Origin: Chryseobacterium mulctrae
Lineage (GTDB): Bacteria; Bacteroidota; Bacteroidia; Flavobacteriales; Weeksellaceae
Direction: 5' to 3'
DNA: 64,000 bases
NCBI RefSeq assembly: GCF_006175945.1
Contig: NZ_VAJL01000001.1
Coordinates: 248,001-312,000, forward strand
Shown here one piece after another: positions 18,288-26,851 of this stretch (position 1 is the stretch's first letter; each line of letters begins with the position of its first letter). Both the position numbers and the translations under genes were made by a program. The notes under the pieces were generated by a model. It made no database searches. It worked only from the letters and a program-made list of their open reading frames with translations, and had not been told where the DNA came from.

Positions 18288-19646
18288 TTATATTGTCATT
18301 GAAAAAATTCTGGTTTCGGGTTTATTTCTCAACATTCTGAGATCAAAAACCATCGCTACATTTCTTGTGAAAGCTCTTCCTTTTTCCGTTATTTTTATTT
18401 GATTGTTGTTAATTTCAACCAATTCATCACGTTCCATTTCCTGAAGCATATCAAAAGCGTTTTCAAGCTCCGGAATGGCGTCTTTATTTTCAAAAGTAGT
18501 TTCCAACTGGCACATTAAATTTAGAATATGTCTTCTGATCGATAGATCTTCTTCATTCAAAACATGTCCTTTCACGACAGGAATTTCACCTTTTTCCACA
18601 ATTTTTTGGTATTCTTCAACGGTTTTTACATTTTGAGCAAAAGCATACCAAGAATCTGAGATAGAACTCATCCCCAAACCTATCATCAACTGAGTTTTAC
18701 TCGAAGAATATCCCATAAAATTACGATGAATGTCTCCTGAGATCATAGATTTATACAGTTCATCTTCTTCAAGAGAAAAATGATCCATCCCTACTTCTTT
18801 ATATCCTAATTCTTCCAATAATTTTTTGCCATCTTCATACAGTCTGCGTTTCTCTTCACCGCTTGGCAAATCATTTTCATCAAAACCTCTTTGCCCCACT
18901 CCTTTTATCCATGGAACATGAGCGTAAGAATAATAAGCAAGACGATCAGGTTTTAGCTCTAAAGTTTTATGAATGGTAAGTGCCATACTTTCCCAGTTAG
19001 AATGTGGTAAACCATAAACCAAATCGTGAGAAATACTTGTATACCCAATTTCTCTGGCCCATTCTGTAACATTTTTTACATTTTCGAAAGGCTGAATTCT
19101 GTTGATGGCTTTCTGAACTTTCAAATCATAATCCTGCACCCCAAAACTGGCTCTTCTAAATCCTAAATCAAACAAAGTCTGAAGATGCTCTCTTGTTGTA
19201 TTATTTGGGTGACCTTCAAAAGAAAATTCAGGATGTTCTGCAATTTCAACGGTGTCAAAAATTCCCTGCAATAAGGTTTTTAGATTTTGCGGAGAAAAAA
19301 ACGTTGGCGTCCCACCTCCTAAATGCAGTTCTTTTAGCTTCGGCTTTTCATTAAATAATTGAAGATAAAGCATCCATTCTTTTAAAACACTTTCAAGATA
19401 AGGAACTTCTACACTGTGTTGCTTTGTAATACGTTTGTGACAAGCGCAAAAAGTACACAATGCTTCACAGAAAGGAAGATGAATGTATATTGAAATTCCC
19501 TCTGCCGAATTGCTTTCATTGAAAGATTTTATCACACTTGATTTCCATTTTTCCGGAGAAAAAGTAGATTCGTCCCAATAAGGAACAGTGGGATAAGATG
19601 TATAACGCGGACCTGGAATATTATATTTATCGATTAACGAATTCAT
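18288..19646 (-). CDS. hemN: Oxygen-independent coproporphyrinogen III oxidase HemN
   Basis: Radical-SAM enzyme of 452 residues that oxidatively decarboxylates coproporphyrinogen III to protoporphyrinogen IX without oxygen in haem synthesis. The cluster motif is CxxxCxxCxC with Cys at 60, 64, 67 and 69, the pattern of true HemN rather than HemW. HLGGGTPTFFSP follows, together with the C-terminal HemN domain (FDMLQEMERDELVEI). Length is normal. A TAATTTTG box on the minus strand at 19698-19705 lies 51 nt before the ATG. It is a single-gene unit ending at a strong terminator. Confidence 0.95.
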   Translation of the reverse strand: MNSLIDKYNIPGPRYTSYPTVPYWDESTFSPEKWKSSVIKSFNESNSAEGISIYIHLPFCEALCTFCACHKRITKQHSVEVPYLESVLKEWMLYLQLFNEKPKLKELHLGGGTPTFFSPQNLKTLLQGIFDTVEIAEHPEFSFEGHPNNTTREHLQTLFDLGFRRASFGVQDYDLKVQKAINRIQPFENVKNVTEWAREIGYTSISHDLVYGLPHSNWESMALTIHKTLELKPDRLAYYSYAHVPWIKGVGQRGFDENDLPSGEEKRRLYEDGKKLLEELGYKEVGMDHFSLEEDELYKSMISGDIHRNFMGYSSSKTQLMIGLGMSSISDSWYAFAQNVKTVEEYQKIVEKGEIPVVKGHVLNEEDLSIRRHILNLMCQLETTFENKDAIPELENAFDMLQEMERDELVEINNNQIKITEKGRAFTRNVAMVFDLRMLRNKPETRIFSMTI

Positions 19647-19697
19647 TTGATACTTTATATTTTTTCTAAACTAATGAAATTGGTGAATTTCATTCTG

Positions 19698-19705
19698 CAA
19701 AATTA
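19698..19705 (-). promoter_or_regulatory. -7 box of hemN
   Basis: TAATTTTG on the minus strand, 51 nt upstream of the hemN ATG, matches TAnnTTTG. Confidence 0.45.
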
Positions 19706-19739
19706 ACCAATACTTCTGAATTAGAGATCATGAATTATA

Positions 19740-20651
19740 TTAGTCTTTCTTTTCGAAATTTATAATGAGTCTAAATACCTCTTCCGCAAAATTCTTTCCT
19801 AAATCGATGTAACCCGCACTGTCATAATGCCATGGGTCGTTTCCGTAATTGTATTTTTGGGTAGAACGAACAATCGCAGCGTTTTTATCATCGCGAACAA
19901 ATTTCTCCTGAGCATACTGTACCAACTCTCCTATTGGCCAGACTTTTCCTTTTTCATTTTTACCCGAATCTGAAATTTTTCCAATTACAACCGGTAAATC
20001 ATCGGTGCGTAAAGCAGCCCGCATCTGATTCATCAAAGTTTTCAGATGAGCGTAATAATTATTGGCAATTTCTTCGTTGTAGCTTGCATCTCCTTCACCT
20101 TGCATCCAAAGAATTCCGGACATTTGTAATTCGTCTGCTTTTCCGTTCCCGTCAATATCTTTTTCGCTTAAAGCATTTTTTACGGTTTTCAGAAAATAAT
20201 CATATTGATTCAGTCCGTTTTTTCCGTGATAATCTGAATCCCAACAGCCGAAACTTCCTGTCGCAAGACTGTCTATTGAAGTACCTTCTCTCGCATATTT
20301 GATCAACGCAATTTTATCATTCGGAAAAAGTTCTTTCATTCTTTTGGCAAAAGTCATTTCCAAACCAAATCGATCTGAAAGTGTATTGGTTTTTCCATCA
20401 GTTTTAAAACCTGTTCCGTTTCCGGCTTTCAAAACATCCCACTTTCCCACTCCGCCATTTTTTTCTCCGTCAGGAACAGAATTTCCCTGGAAAATATAAA
20501 CATCTTTAATGGTTTTTAAATCATTTGGAAGATCTTTATTATATCCAAACCCGTTCATATTTGACTGACCCGCCAAAACGAAAACTCTTATTTTTTGAGT
20601 ATAAAAAAAGGTTGGAATTAATAAAAAAAGAAATATTTTTAAATTTTTCAT
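19740..20651 (-). CDS. Exported SGNH-type carbohydrate esterase (sialate O-acetylesterase-like)
   Basis: A 303-residue exported esterase with a signal peptide (LKIFLFLLIPTFFYTQ) followed at once by VFVLAGQSNMNGFG. The GQSNM block carries the catalytic Ser of the CE6/sialate O-acetylesterase-like SGNH family. WMQGEGDA supplies the oxyanion Gln and the C-terminal DPWHYDSAGY the Asp/His pair. Such enzymes deacetylate plant polysaccharides or sialic acids, so it is probably a degradative envelope enzyme; the substrate cannot be told. The minus-strand TACCTTTG box at 20666-20673 is 14 nt before the ATG. It is likely monocistronic. Confidence 0.88.
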   Translation of the reverse strand: MKNLKIFLFLLIPTFFYTQKIRVFVLAGQSNMNGFGYNKDLPNDLKTIKDVYIFQGNSVPDGEKNGGVGKWDVLKAGNGTGFKTDGKTNTLSDRFGLEMTFAKRMKELFPNDKIALIKYAREGTSIDSLATGSFGCWDSDYHGKNGLNQYDYFLKTVKNALSEKDIDGNGKADELQMSGILWMQGEGDASYNEEIANNYYAHLKTLMNQMRAALRTDDLPVVIGKISDSGKNEKGKVWPIGELVQYAQEKFVRDDKNAAIVRSTQKYNYGNDPWHYDSAGYIDLGKNFAEEVFRLIINFEKKD

Positions 20652-20665
20652 TAGAAAATTTTGAT

Positions 20666-20673
20666 CAAAGGTA
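20666..20673 (-). promoter_or_regulatory. -7 box of the esterase gene
   Basis: TACCTTTG on the minus strand ends 14 nt before the ATG at 20651. Confidence 0.45.
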
Positions 20674-20729
20674 ATTTTAAGAAATTTTAAATCTGCTGTA
20701 ATCGAAAAGATATGCTCTATCTAAAGCAT

Positions 20730-21773
20730 TTAAAATTTTAATTTCATCAATGAAATCTTGTCTTTCCCAGCAAAAACAATCGTATTTCCATCAACCCATT
20801 TGCAAACATAAAATCCTTTTTCGTCGGAAATTTTCTTCCATGTTTTTCCAAAGTTTGAAGAATAACTGATGTGTTGATCGCCTACCGAAATCATTTCTTT
20901 ACCTTTCGAATTAGGTTTTATTTTTACACAGGTTGTATATCCTGCATTTTTTCCTGATGCCTGAATTTGCCAGGTTTTTCCGCCATCATTTGTCGTTGCA
21001 ATATTATTGACAGTGGCTTCCTGTTTTGTGTAATCACCACCAACAGCGATTCCAAAATTCTGATTGACAAAATCAATAGAATACATTCCCTGAGCCGATT
21101 CTCCTTGAACGAAAGGTGTTTTATAGACGTTTGATTTTAAGGTAGTATAATCTATCTTAATAATTCTTGAGCTTTTCCCTCCAGTTGCGATCCAGATATT
21201 AGTTCCCTGATGAGCAATATTAGTATTACTTGCTGCAAAAGCTGCTTCACCTTCATTTAATTTTATGGTATTAAAGCCTTCTCTTTTGGTGAGTGTATTA
21301 AAATCTAAAACAGAATTTAATTTTGGCATGATAAAAGATAATTTCAGATTCAAATCTTTTGCGGGATCACTGAATGTAACTCCATGCTCATCATTTACAA
21401 AAATGAATGCATCGTAAAATGCCGTTTTCAAAGTATCTGTATAAATATTTACAACCGAAAGATCTTTTTTATCTATTCTAAAAAAATGAGCCGGACTTTC
21501 AATATTAATGGCATAAAAAGCATCTTTATTTTGTGCTAATGTTCTAAACTGCAACTTCTTTTCAGACAGTTTAATCTGTTTTTGAGTTTTACTGTTTTTT
21601 AAATCAACAAAACCGAATTTAGATTCCGTTCCGCTGTACCAGACTTTATTATCATACAATTCGATTGCTCTGATGCTTATTTTATCATTTAAAATAGTTT
21701 CAAAACTTTCGATTTTTTGAGAAAACATCAATAAACCAACCGTAGAAAATAACAAAGTGAAGATCTTTTTCAT
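20730..21773 (-). CDS. Exported BNR/Ycf48-like beta-propeller protein
   Basis: A 347-residue exported protein with a signal peptide (IFTLLFSTVGLLMFSQ) and Asp-box/BNR motifs, clearest in NDGGKTWQI and SSNFGKTWKKI. These give a sialidase-like or Ycf48-like propeller. No catalytic Arg triad or FRIP motif of a real sialidase is obvious, so a binding role is more likely than hydrolysis. Relatives in Flavobacteriia are often called oxidoreductases without evidence. It sits downstream of an amino-acid permease gene on the same strand, and its -7 box overlaps that gene's terminator. Confidence 0.8.
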   Translation of the reverse strand: MKKIFTLLFSTVGLLMFSQKIESFETILNDKISIRAIELYDNKVWYSGTESKFGFVDLKNSKTQKQIKLSEKKLQFRTLAQNKDAFYAINIESPAHFFRIDKKDLSVVNIYTDTLKTAFYDAFIFVNDEHGVTFSDPAKDLNLKLSFIMPKLNSVLDFNTLTKREGFNTIKLNEGEAAFAASNTNIAHQGTNIWIATGGKSSRIIKIDYTTLKSNVYKTPFVQGESAQGMYSIDFVNQNFGIAVGGDYTKQEATVNNIATTNDGGKTWQIQASGKNAGYTTCVKIKPNSKGKEMISVGDQHISYSSNFGKTWKKISDEKGFYVCKWVDGNTIVFAGKDKISLMKLKF

Positions 21774-21778
21774 AATAA

Positions 21779-21786
21779 CAAAAATA
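21779..21786 (-). promoter_or_regulatory. -7 box of the BNR-protein gene, overlapping a terminator tail
   Basis: TATTTTTG on the minus strand ends 5 nt before the ATG at 21773, and its TA shares positions with the T tract of the permease terminator. Confidence 0.5.
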
Positions 21787-21816
21787 AAAAATCCGCAGAA
21801 GATTAAACTGCGGATT
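21785..21816 (-). terminator. Intrinsic terminator after the permease gene
   Basis: A perfect 9-bp stem (AATCCGCAG / CTGCGGATT) with a 9-nt loop, followed on the minus strand by a T-rich tract. Confidence 0.85.
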
Positions 21817-21836
21817 GTAAAATATATATTTAAAAC

Positions 21837-23345
21837 TTATTTTTCGATAAATTCATCATAGCCACCTTTGTTCAGTACACTGTTTCGTTTACCATACAGG
21901 AAGTAAATTAAAAGTCCTAAAGCCAACCAGCCAATTGCCATGTAAATTGCGGTTGCTTCAAGATTAATGATTAGATAAATATTAATTAAAATTCCTAAAG
22001 ATGCTACTACAGGAAGCATTGGTGTTTTGAAACCTCTTTTTAATTCCGGTTTTCTAACTCTTAATAACCACACTGCAAAACAAACCATTGTAAATGCAAA
22101 TAAAGTCCCGAAACTACACATATGTACCAAAGTACTGATTGGTGTAAGTGCCGCAACAGTAGCTACAATTAAACCTAAAAGAATCGTATTTTTATAAGGA
22201 GTTTTTCTTACAGGGTGAATTTCTTTGAACATTCCCGGAAGAAGACCGTCTTTTGCCATTCCCAAGAAAATTCTAGACTGTCCCAACATCATTACCAACA
22301 ATACAGAAATCAATCCGATAGTTGCAGCAACAGTAATTAAAATTACAGCCCAATCCATTCCTGTCGCTTTTTCAAAAGCAATCGCAACCGGAGCAGTTAG
22401 AGCATCAGGAATAGATCCGAAATCTTTATAATTCATCATTCCGGTTAATACAAGTGACATCAAAATATATAACGCGGTACAAACCAATAATGAAGTAATA
22501 ATTGCAAAAGGAATATCTTTTCTAGGGTTTTTAGCTTCCGCAGCCTGAGTAGAAACTGCATCAAAACCAATATAAGCAAAAAATACAGCGGCTGCACCGG
22601 CAATAATACCGTTAAAACCATACGCTGGTCCCATTTTTCCATCAGACTGAAGAATCATTTTTTCGTCCGGAATAAATGGTGTAAGATTATCCATATTAAT
22701 AAATAAAGCTCCAACAACGATTACAAAAACTACAACAGAAGTTTTTAAAATTACAATCATATTGTTTGCACCCGCAGCTTCTTTAGTTCCTTTTACCAAG
22801 ATCGCAGTAACGATCAAAACAATAATAAATGCTGGTAAATTAAACGCAAAACTAGGTTCTGTTAAGCCATGAGCTACTGCATATTGCTTTGCCGTCGCAA
22901 AATCATTCGTGAGATAATAAGGTAATTCTACATTGATGATTTTCAAAAATTTATTAAAATATCCGGACCAGGAAACCGCCACCGTCATAGAACCCATTGC
23001 GTACTCCAATACCAATCCCCAACCGATAAGCCAGGCAAAAACTTCCCCTACTGTTCCGTATGCATAAGCATAAGCAGAACCTTCAACAGGCAATAACGCT
23101 GCAAACTCTGCATAACAGAGTGCCGCAAATATACAGGCAATCCCTGCAACAACGAATGATAAAGCTAAAGCAGGACCCGCATGATAGTAAGCTCCGGTAC
23201 CTGTAAGTACAAAAATTCCACCTCCGATAATCGCACCGATACCAATGGCTGTAAGGCTCCATTTCCCAAGAACCCTCTTAAGCTCACTCTTTTTCATATC
23301 GGCCTCATAGGCTCCTAATGGTTTTGTTTTCCAAATATTTGACAT
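21837..23345 (-). CDS. APC-family amino-acid permease
   Basis: A 502-residue inner-membrane transporter with about twelve to fourteen hydrophobic segments. The first helix has IGIGAIIGGGIFVLTG, the substrate-binding Gly-rich turn of APC transporters, and FFAYIGFDAVSTQAAEAKNPRKDIP is the helix-6/loop signature of the cationic amino-acid transporter subgroup (CAT/YhdG-like). Uptake of a basic or broad-range amino acid is expected, but the substrate is not decided by sequence. A TATTTTCG-like box lies about 29 nt before the ATG, and a strong hairpin terminator follows. Confidence 0.9.
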   Translation of the reverse strand: MSNIWKTKPLGAYEADMKKSELKRVLGKWSLTAIGIGAIIGGGIFVLTGTGAYYHAGPALALSFVVAGIACIFAALCYAEFAALLPVEGSAYAYAYGTVGEVFAWLIGWGLVLEYAMGSMTVAVSWSGYFNKFLKIINVELPYYLTNDFATAKQYAVAHGLTEPSFAFNLPAFIIVLIVTAILVKGTKEAAGANNMIVILKTSVVVFVIVVGALFINMDNLTPFIPDEKMILQSDGKMGPAYGFNGIIAGAAAVFFAYIGFDAVSTQAAEAKNPRKDIPFAIITSLLVCTALYILMSLVLTGMMNYKDFGSIPDALTAPVAIAFEKATGMDWAVILITVAATIGLISVLLVMMLGQSRIFLGMAKDGLLPGMFKEIHPVRKTPYKNTILLGLIVATVAALTPISTLVHMCSFGTLFAFTMVCFAVWLLRVRKPELKRGFKTPMLPVVASLGILINIYLIINLEATAIYMAIGWLALGLLIYFLYGKRNSVLNKGGYDEFIEK

Positions 23346-23499
23346 ATTGTTTTCTTTGTTTTAAAGATTTACGAAAATATAAAAAATTTGGAGACCTTAA
23401 CATTTATTGACAAACTTTCGTCAATTTATTTTAATTCCAGACTATACAAAACTGATTTTCACCTATTTTAATGTATTTTAAAATGCAATGTTTTTTGCT

Positions 23500-23507
23500 T
23501 ATTTTTG
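23500..23507 (+). promoter_or_regulatory. -7 box of pnuC
   Basis: TATTTTTG ends 5 nt before the ATG at 23513. It helps choose that start over the upstream in-frame ATG at 23471, which would lie before the box. Confidence 0.5.
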
Positions 23508-23512
23508 AAGCC

Positions 23513-24190
23513 ATGAATATCTATGATCTCTTCATAAAACCCTACGAAACATACACTAATCTGCAAATTTTCCTTGAAGGTTTTGCCACTGTTCTAGGAA
23601 TTATGAGTGTATTTTTTTCGATTAAAAAGAACATTTGGGTTTATCCTACAGGAATTGTTTCTACCATCATCTATGTTTACCTTCTTTTTATCGCAGGTTT
23701 ACTGGGAGATTGTATGATTAATGTTTATTATTCTGTGATGAGTGTTTATGGATGGATTTTGTGGAATAAAAATTCTGAAGACCAAATTCACGTAGAAGTT
23801 TCGTGGGCAAAAAAGAAAGAATGGATGATGGCAGCAATACTTTTCATCCTGAGTATTTTTTTAGTAATGATTATTTATTACTACAAACCTTACATCGATA
23901 ATCATTTTTCTCTGGAAAATATAGAGTTTGGTTTATATCATCTCGATTGGGCAAATTGGCTGGATGTTTTTACAACTTCTGTATTTTTGGTCGGAATGTG
24001 GTTGATGGCGAAAAGACGCATTGAGAGTTGGTTTTTCTGGATTTTGGGGGATCTTATTTCTATCCCGATGTATATTTATAAAGGATACGGAATAACTTCG
24101 GTTCAATATTTGGTATTTACGATAATGGCAATCTTAGGATATGTCAGCTGGAAAAAAAGTTTTAAAGAAAAAAATACAGTACAATTATGA
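23513..24190 (+). CDS. pnuC: PnuC-family vitamin transporter
   Basis: A 225-residue membrane protein with seven predicted helices and the PnuC landmarks GIMSVFFSIKKNIWVYPTG and WFFWILGDLISIPMYIYKG. PnuC proteins carry nicotinamide riboside by facilitated diffusion; close relatives carry thiamine or riboflavin. No TPP, FMN or other riboswitch is visible upstream, so nicotinamide riboside is the default reading. The ATG at 23513 fits the family N-terminus (NIYDLFIKPYETY) better than the one at 23471. The last codons overlap the next lipoprotein gene by 4 bp (ATGA). Confidence 0.88.
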   Translation: MNIYDLFIKPYETYTNLQIFLEGFATVLGIMSVFFSIKKNIWVYPTGIVSTIIYVYLLFIAGLLGDCMINVYYSVMSVYGWILWNKNSEDQIHVEVSWAKKKEWMMAAILFILSIFLVMIIYYYKPYIDNHFSLENIEFGLYHLDWANWLDVFTTSVFLVGMWLMAKRRIESWFFWILGDLISIPMYIYKGYGITSVQYLVFTIMAILGYVSWKKSFKEKNTVQL

Positions 24191-24762
24191 AAAATATATT
24201 AAAAATAACAGCGGGTCTTCTACTCGGCTTCAGTTTAACATCATGTGCCGTTTACAGTGATAATTACGGTGCTTACGGAGATCCATATTATGATAACGGA
24301 TATTATTATGCTCCTTCAGGATATTATGGTTCCGGTGGTTATTATGGTAACGACGGATATTATTATAGAAACGATATGAGATATTATTATGACAACGGAG
24401 TACCTTATTATTACGGAAATAACAGAAATAAAGTCTACATACAACGTAATTCAGGAGCTGTAGGAAACGTCACAGGAACTCAGAGACCTAATAATGGAGT
24501 TGGTAACGGAAATAATTCTTACCGATACAACAACAATCAGAGAACGTATAATAATAATCCACCAAGAAATAATTCCAATAATGGAGTGAGAAATCAAGGT
24601 AACTCAGGTTTCCGTAATCAAAGCCAGGGAAACAGTGGCGTAAGAAATCAGCCGCAACCTTCACAAAACAGTAGCGGAAATTACAGAAACAATACGCAGA
24701 CAACGCCTCAGAACAATAATAATTCTGATAACAATCCTCAAAGAAGCGGATCAAGAAGATAA
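24187..24762 (+). CDS. Tyr/Gly/Asn-rich low-complexity lipoprotein
   Basis: A 191-residue predicted lipoprotein: signal MKNILKITAGLLLGFSL then the lipobox LTSC with Cys at 20. The first half of the mature part is Tyr/Gly-rich with recurring YYxxxGYY runs, and the second half is almost only Asn, Gln, Arg, Ser, Gly and Pro, with repeats such as GVRNQ and NQSQGNSG. I know no enzyme like this; it is likely a disordered surface or envelope protein. It overlaps pnuC by 4 bp and is translationally coupled to it. A hairpin terminator closes the unit. Coding status is secured by the signal peptide and frame. Confidence 0.85.
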   Translation: MKNILKITAGLLLGFSLTSCAVYSDNYGAYGDPYYDNGYYYAPSGYYGSGGYYGNDGYYYRNDMRYYYDNGVPYYYGNNRNKVYIQRNSGAVGNVTGTQRPNNGVGNGNNSYRYNNNQRTYNNNPPRNNSNNGVRNQGNSGFRNQSQGNSGVRNQPQPSQNSSGNYRNNTQTTPQNNNNSDNNPQRSGSRR

Positions 24763-24776
24763 TCATTCTAAATAAT

Positions 24777-24806
24777 GAAACGGACAGCAATCGCTGTTCG
24801 TTTTTT
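24777..24806 (+). terminator. Intrinsic terminator after the pnuC-lipoprotein unit
   Basis: An 8-bp stem (CGGACAGC / GCTGTTCG, one G-T pair) with loop AATC is followed by a T6 tract. Confidence 0.8.
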
Positions 24807-24819
24807 GTTTTAATTATAT

Positions 24820-24827
24820 TAATTTTG
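24820..24827 (+). promoter_or_regulatory. -7 box of dapF
   Basis: TAATTTTG at 24820-24827 ends 25 nt before the dapF ATG at 24853 and lies just after the preceding terminator. Confidence 0.45.
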
Positions 24828-24852
24828 CAGGTTGATTTTAGACAAAAAAACT

Positions 24853-25623
24853 ATGAAATTTTATAAATATCAGGGAACAGGAAACGACTTTGTAATGATA
24901 GATAATCGCTCAGGAGAGTGGGATAACCTTTCGGTTACAAATATTCAAAAACTTTGCGACCGTCGCTTTGGAATTGGCGCAGACGGATTGATCAAGATAA
25001 ACACGGCAGAAGGTGTAGATTTTGAAGTTGATTACTACAATTCTGATGGTTCCAAAAGCTTCTGCGGAAACGGAGCGCGTTGTTCGGTAGCTTTTGCTCA
25101 CTTTCTTTCGATCTTTAAAAATAATACGACAACTTTTACCGCTATTGACGGACCTCACGAAGCCGAGATCAACGGAAACATTGTAAAACTAAAAATGAGT
25201 GATGTTACGTCAATCACAAATGACGGTGAAGATTCTGTTTTAGATACAGGTTCGCCTCATTATATTAAATATGTAGAAGACATTGCCAATTTCAACGTTT
25301 TTGCAGAAGGAAACAGCATCCGAAATTCGGAAAATTATAAAGAAAAAGGTATCAATGTCAATTTTGTTGAAAATATTTCTAATGATGAGATCTTTGTAAG
25401 AACCTATGAACGAGGCGTTGAGGACGAAACTTACAGTTGTGGAACGGGAGTTACAGCTTCTGCTTTAACTTTTCTTAAAAAAAGCAATCTAACCTCCATA
25501 AAAGTTAAAACGTTGGGTGGTGACCTTAAAGTTTATGCTGAAAAAGATGGAGACACATTCCGTCAAATTTGGCTTGAAGGTCCTGCAAAACAAGTTTTCG
25601 AAGGAAAAGTAGATCTTCTTTAG
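24853..25623 (+). CDS. dapF: Diaminopimelate epimerase DapF
   Basis: A 256-residue cofactor-free epimerase that converts LL- to meso-diaminopimelate for lysine and peptidoglycan. The two catalytic Cys are visible: Cys71 in SFCGNGARC and Cys196 in YSCGTGVTAS. KYQGTGNDFVMID opens the protein as in all DapF. An earlier in-frame TTG adds seven unrelated residues, so the ATG at 24853 is used. mltG, also a peptidoglycan gene, follows 35 nt later and is probably co-transcribed. Confidence 0.95.
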   Translation: MKFYKYQGTGNDFVMIDNRSGEWDNLSVTNIQKLCDRRFGIGADGLIKINTAEGVDFEVDYYNSDGSKSFCGNGARCSVAFAHFLSIFKNNTTTFTAIDGPHEAEINGNIVKLKMSDVTSITNDGEDSVLDTGSPHYIKYVEDIANFNVFAEGNSIRNSENYKEKGINVNFVENISNDEIFVRTYERGVEDETYSCGTGVTASALTFLKKSNLTSIKVKTLGGDLKVYAEKDGDTFRQIWLEGPAKQVFEGKVDLL

Positions 25624-25658
25624 AAAAAACATAAAAACTTTTAATCTATTTAATCATA

Positions 25659-26684
25659 ATGAAAAAAGCTATTCTCATTATCGTACTCCTTATTCTTGCA
25701 GTAGCAGGATTTTTTGGTTTAAAATTCTACAGTAAATATTACGGTAACAATGTCTCAAAAGACGGATATGTTTTGATACCACATGGTGCGAAATTTAATC
25801 AGATCTTAGATTCTATTAGTCCGTATGTTGACAATAAAGAATCATTTGTTGAGGTTGCAAAAGATAAAAACATGGACGAATATTTCAAGCCAGGTCGTTA
25901 TCATTTTGCAAAAGGAGCCAGCAATACAAAATTGGTAAATATGATAAAAGCCGGAAATCAGACTGAAAATTCATTCAGAATTGGTGATTTCGGAGATATT
26001 TATCAGATGGTAGGAAAAGTGAGCAAAAAAACAGAGCTAGATTCATTAAAATTTGTCAGCGATCTTGATAAAATAGCTTCTGAAAAAGGATATAAAAATG
26101 CTGAAGATCTAAAAAAATATTTCTTCATCGATACATATAATTTTTTCTGGACGGTTACTCCAAAAGAATTTTTCAACAAATTTGAAAATCAGTACTACGA
26201 ATTCTGGACTTCTGAAAGAAAGGCTAAAGAACAAGAATCTGGTTTAACAAGAGATCAAATCTATGCTTTGGCATCTATTGTTTACAAAGAATCGGGCGGA
26301 AAACCTGACGAAATGAAAACCATTGCCGGTTTATATTTAAACAGATATAAAAAAGGAATGAAACTGCAATCTGACCCAACGGTTATTTACGCAATAAACA
26401 AACAGACCAACTTTAAAGAATCTATTAAAAGAGTTTTTTATAAGCACCTTTCTACTCCATCGCCTTACAATACTTATGCTAATGCAGGAATTCCTCCGGG
26501 ACCGATTTGTGTGGTAGATAAAAATTCTGTGGATGCAGTTTTAAGCCCTGAAAAACACGATTATATTTTCATGTGTGCAGATCCTGAAAGATTCGGGTTT
26601 CACAAATTTACGGCAAGTGCAGAGCAACATGTTATCAATGCAAAAGCGTATCAGGATTGGCTGAACTCGAAAAATATTAAATAA
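25659..26684 (+). CDS. mltG: Endolytic murein transglycosylase MltG
   Basis: A 341-residue inner-membrane-anchored lytic transglycosylase that cuts nascent glycan strands and sets their length. A short cytoplasmic start is followed by one membrane helix (AILIIVLLILAVAGFFG), a LysM-like domain, and the YceG catalytic core. The catalytic Glu is in VYKESGG (about residue 211), followed by the family blocks MKTIAGLYLNRY, LQSDPTVIYA and SPYNTYANAGIPPGPI. Length is normal. It sits 35 nt after dapF. Confidence 0.95.
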   Translation: MKKAILIIVLLILAVAGFFGLKFYSKYYGNNVSKDGYVLIPHGAKFNQILDSISPYVDNKESFVEVAKDKNMDEYFKPGRYHFAKGASNTKLVNMIKAGNQTENSFRIGDFGDIYQMVGKVSKKTELDSLKFVSDLDKIASEKGYKNAEDLKKYFFIDTYNFFWTVTPKEFFNKFENQYYEFWTSERKAKEQESGLTRDQIYALASIVYKESGGKPDEMKTIAGLYLNRYKKGMKLQSDPTVIYAINKQTNFKESIKRVFYKHLSTPSPYNTYANAGIPPGPICVVDKNSVDAVLSPEKHDYIFMCADPERFGFHKFTASAEQHVINAKAYQDWLNSKNIK

Positions 26685-26851
26685 TAAACATATTTAACTT
26701 TATTTTAACAAATTAATAATTAACATTTAGCTCTCAAAGGCGACATATCTATTAAAAATAATAAACGAATCGTAAAATTGTACTTTTAAAGTCTTTAATA
26801 AATTAATAAAATTAAAACCTTCTTATTACAATTTTATCTAAAGAATACCTT

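Noticed and set aside
24488..24790. A 100-codon open frame opposite the Tyr/Gly/Asn-rich lipoprotein
   Set aside because: It is the antisense of low-complexity codons and gives a Cys/Tyr-rich product with no start signal.
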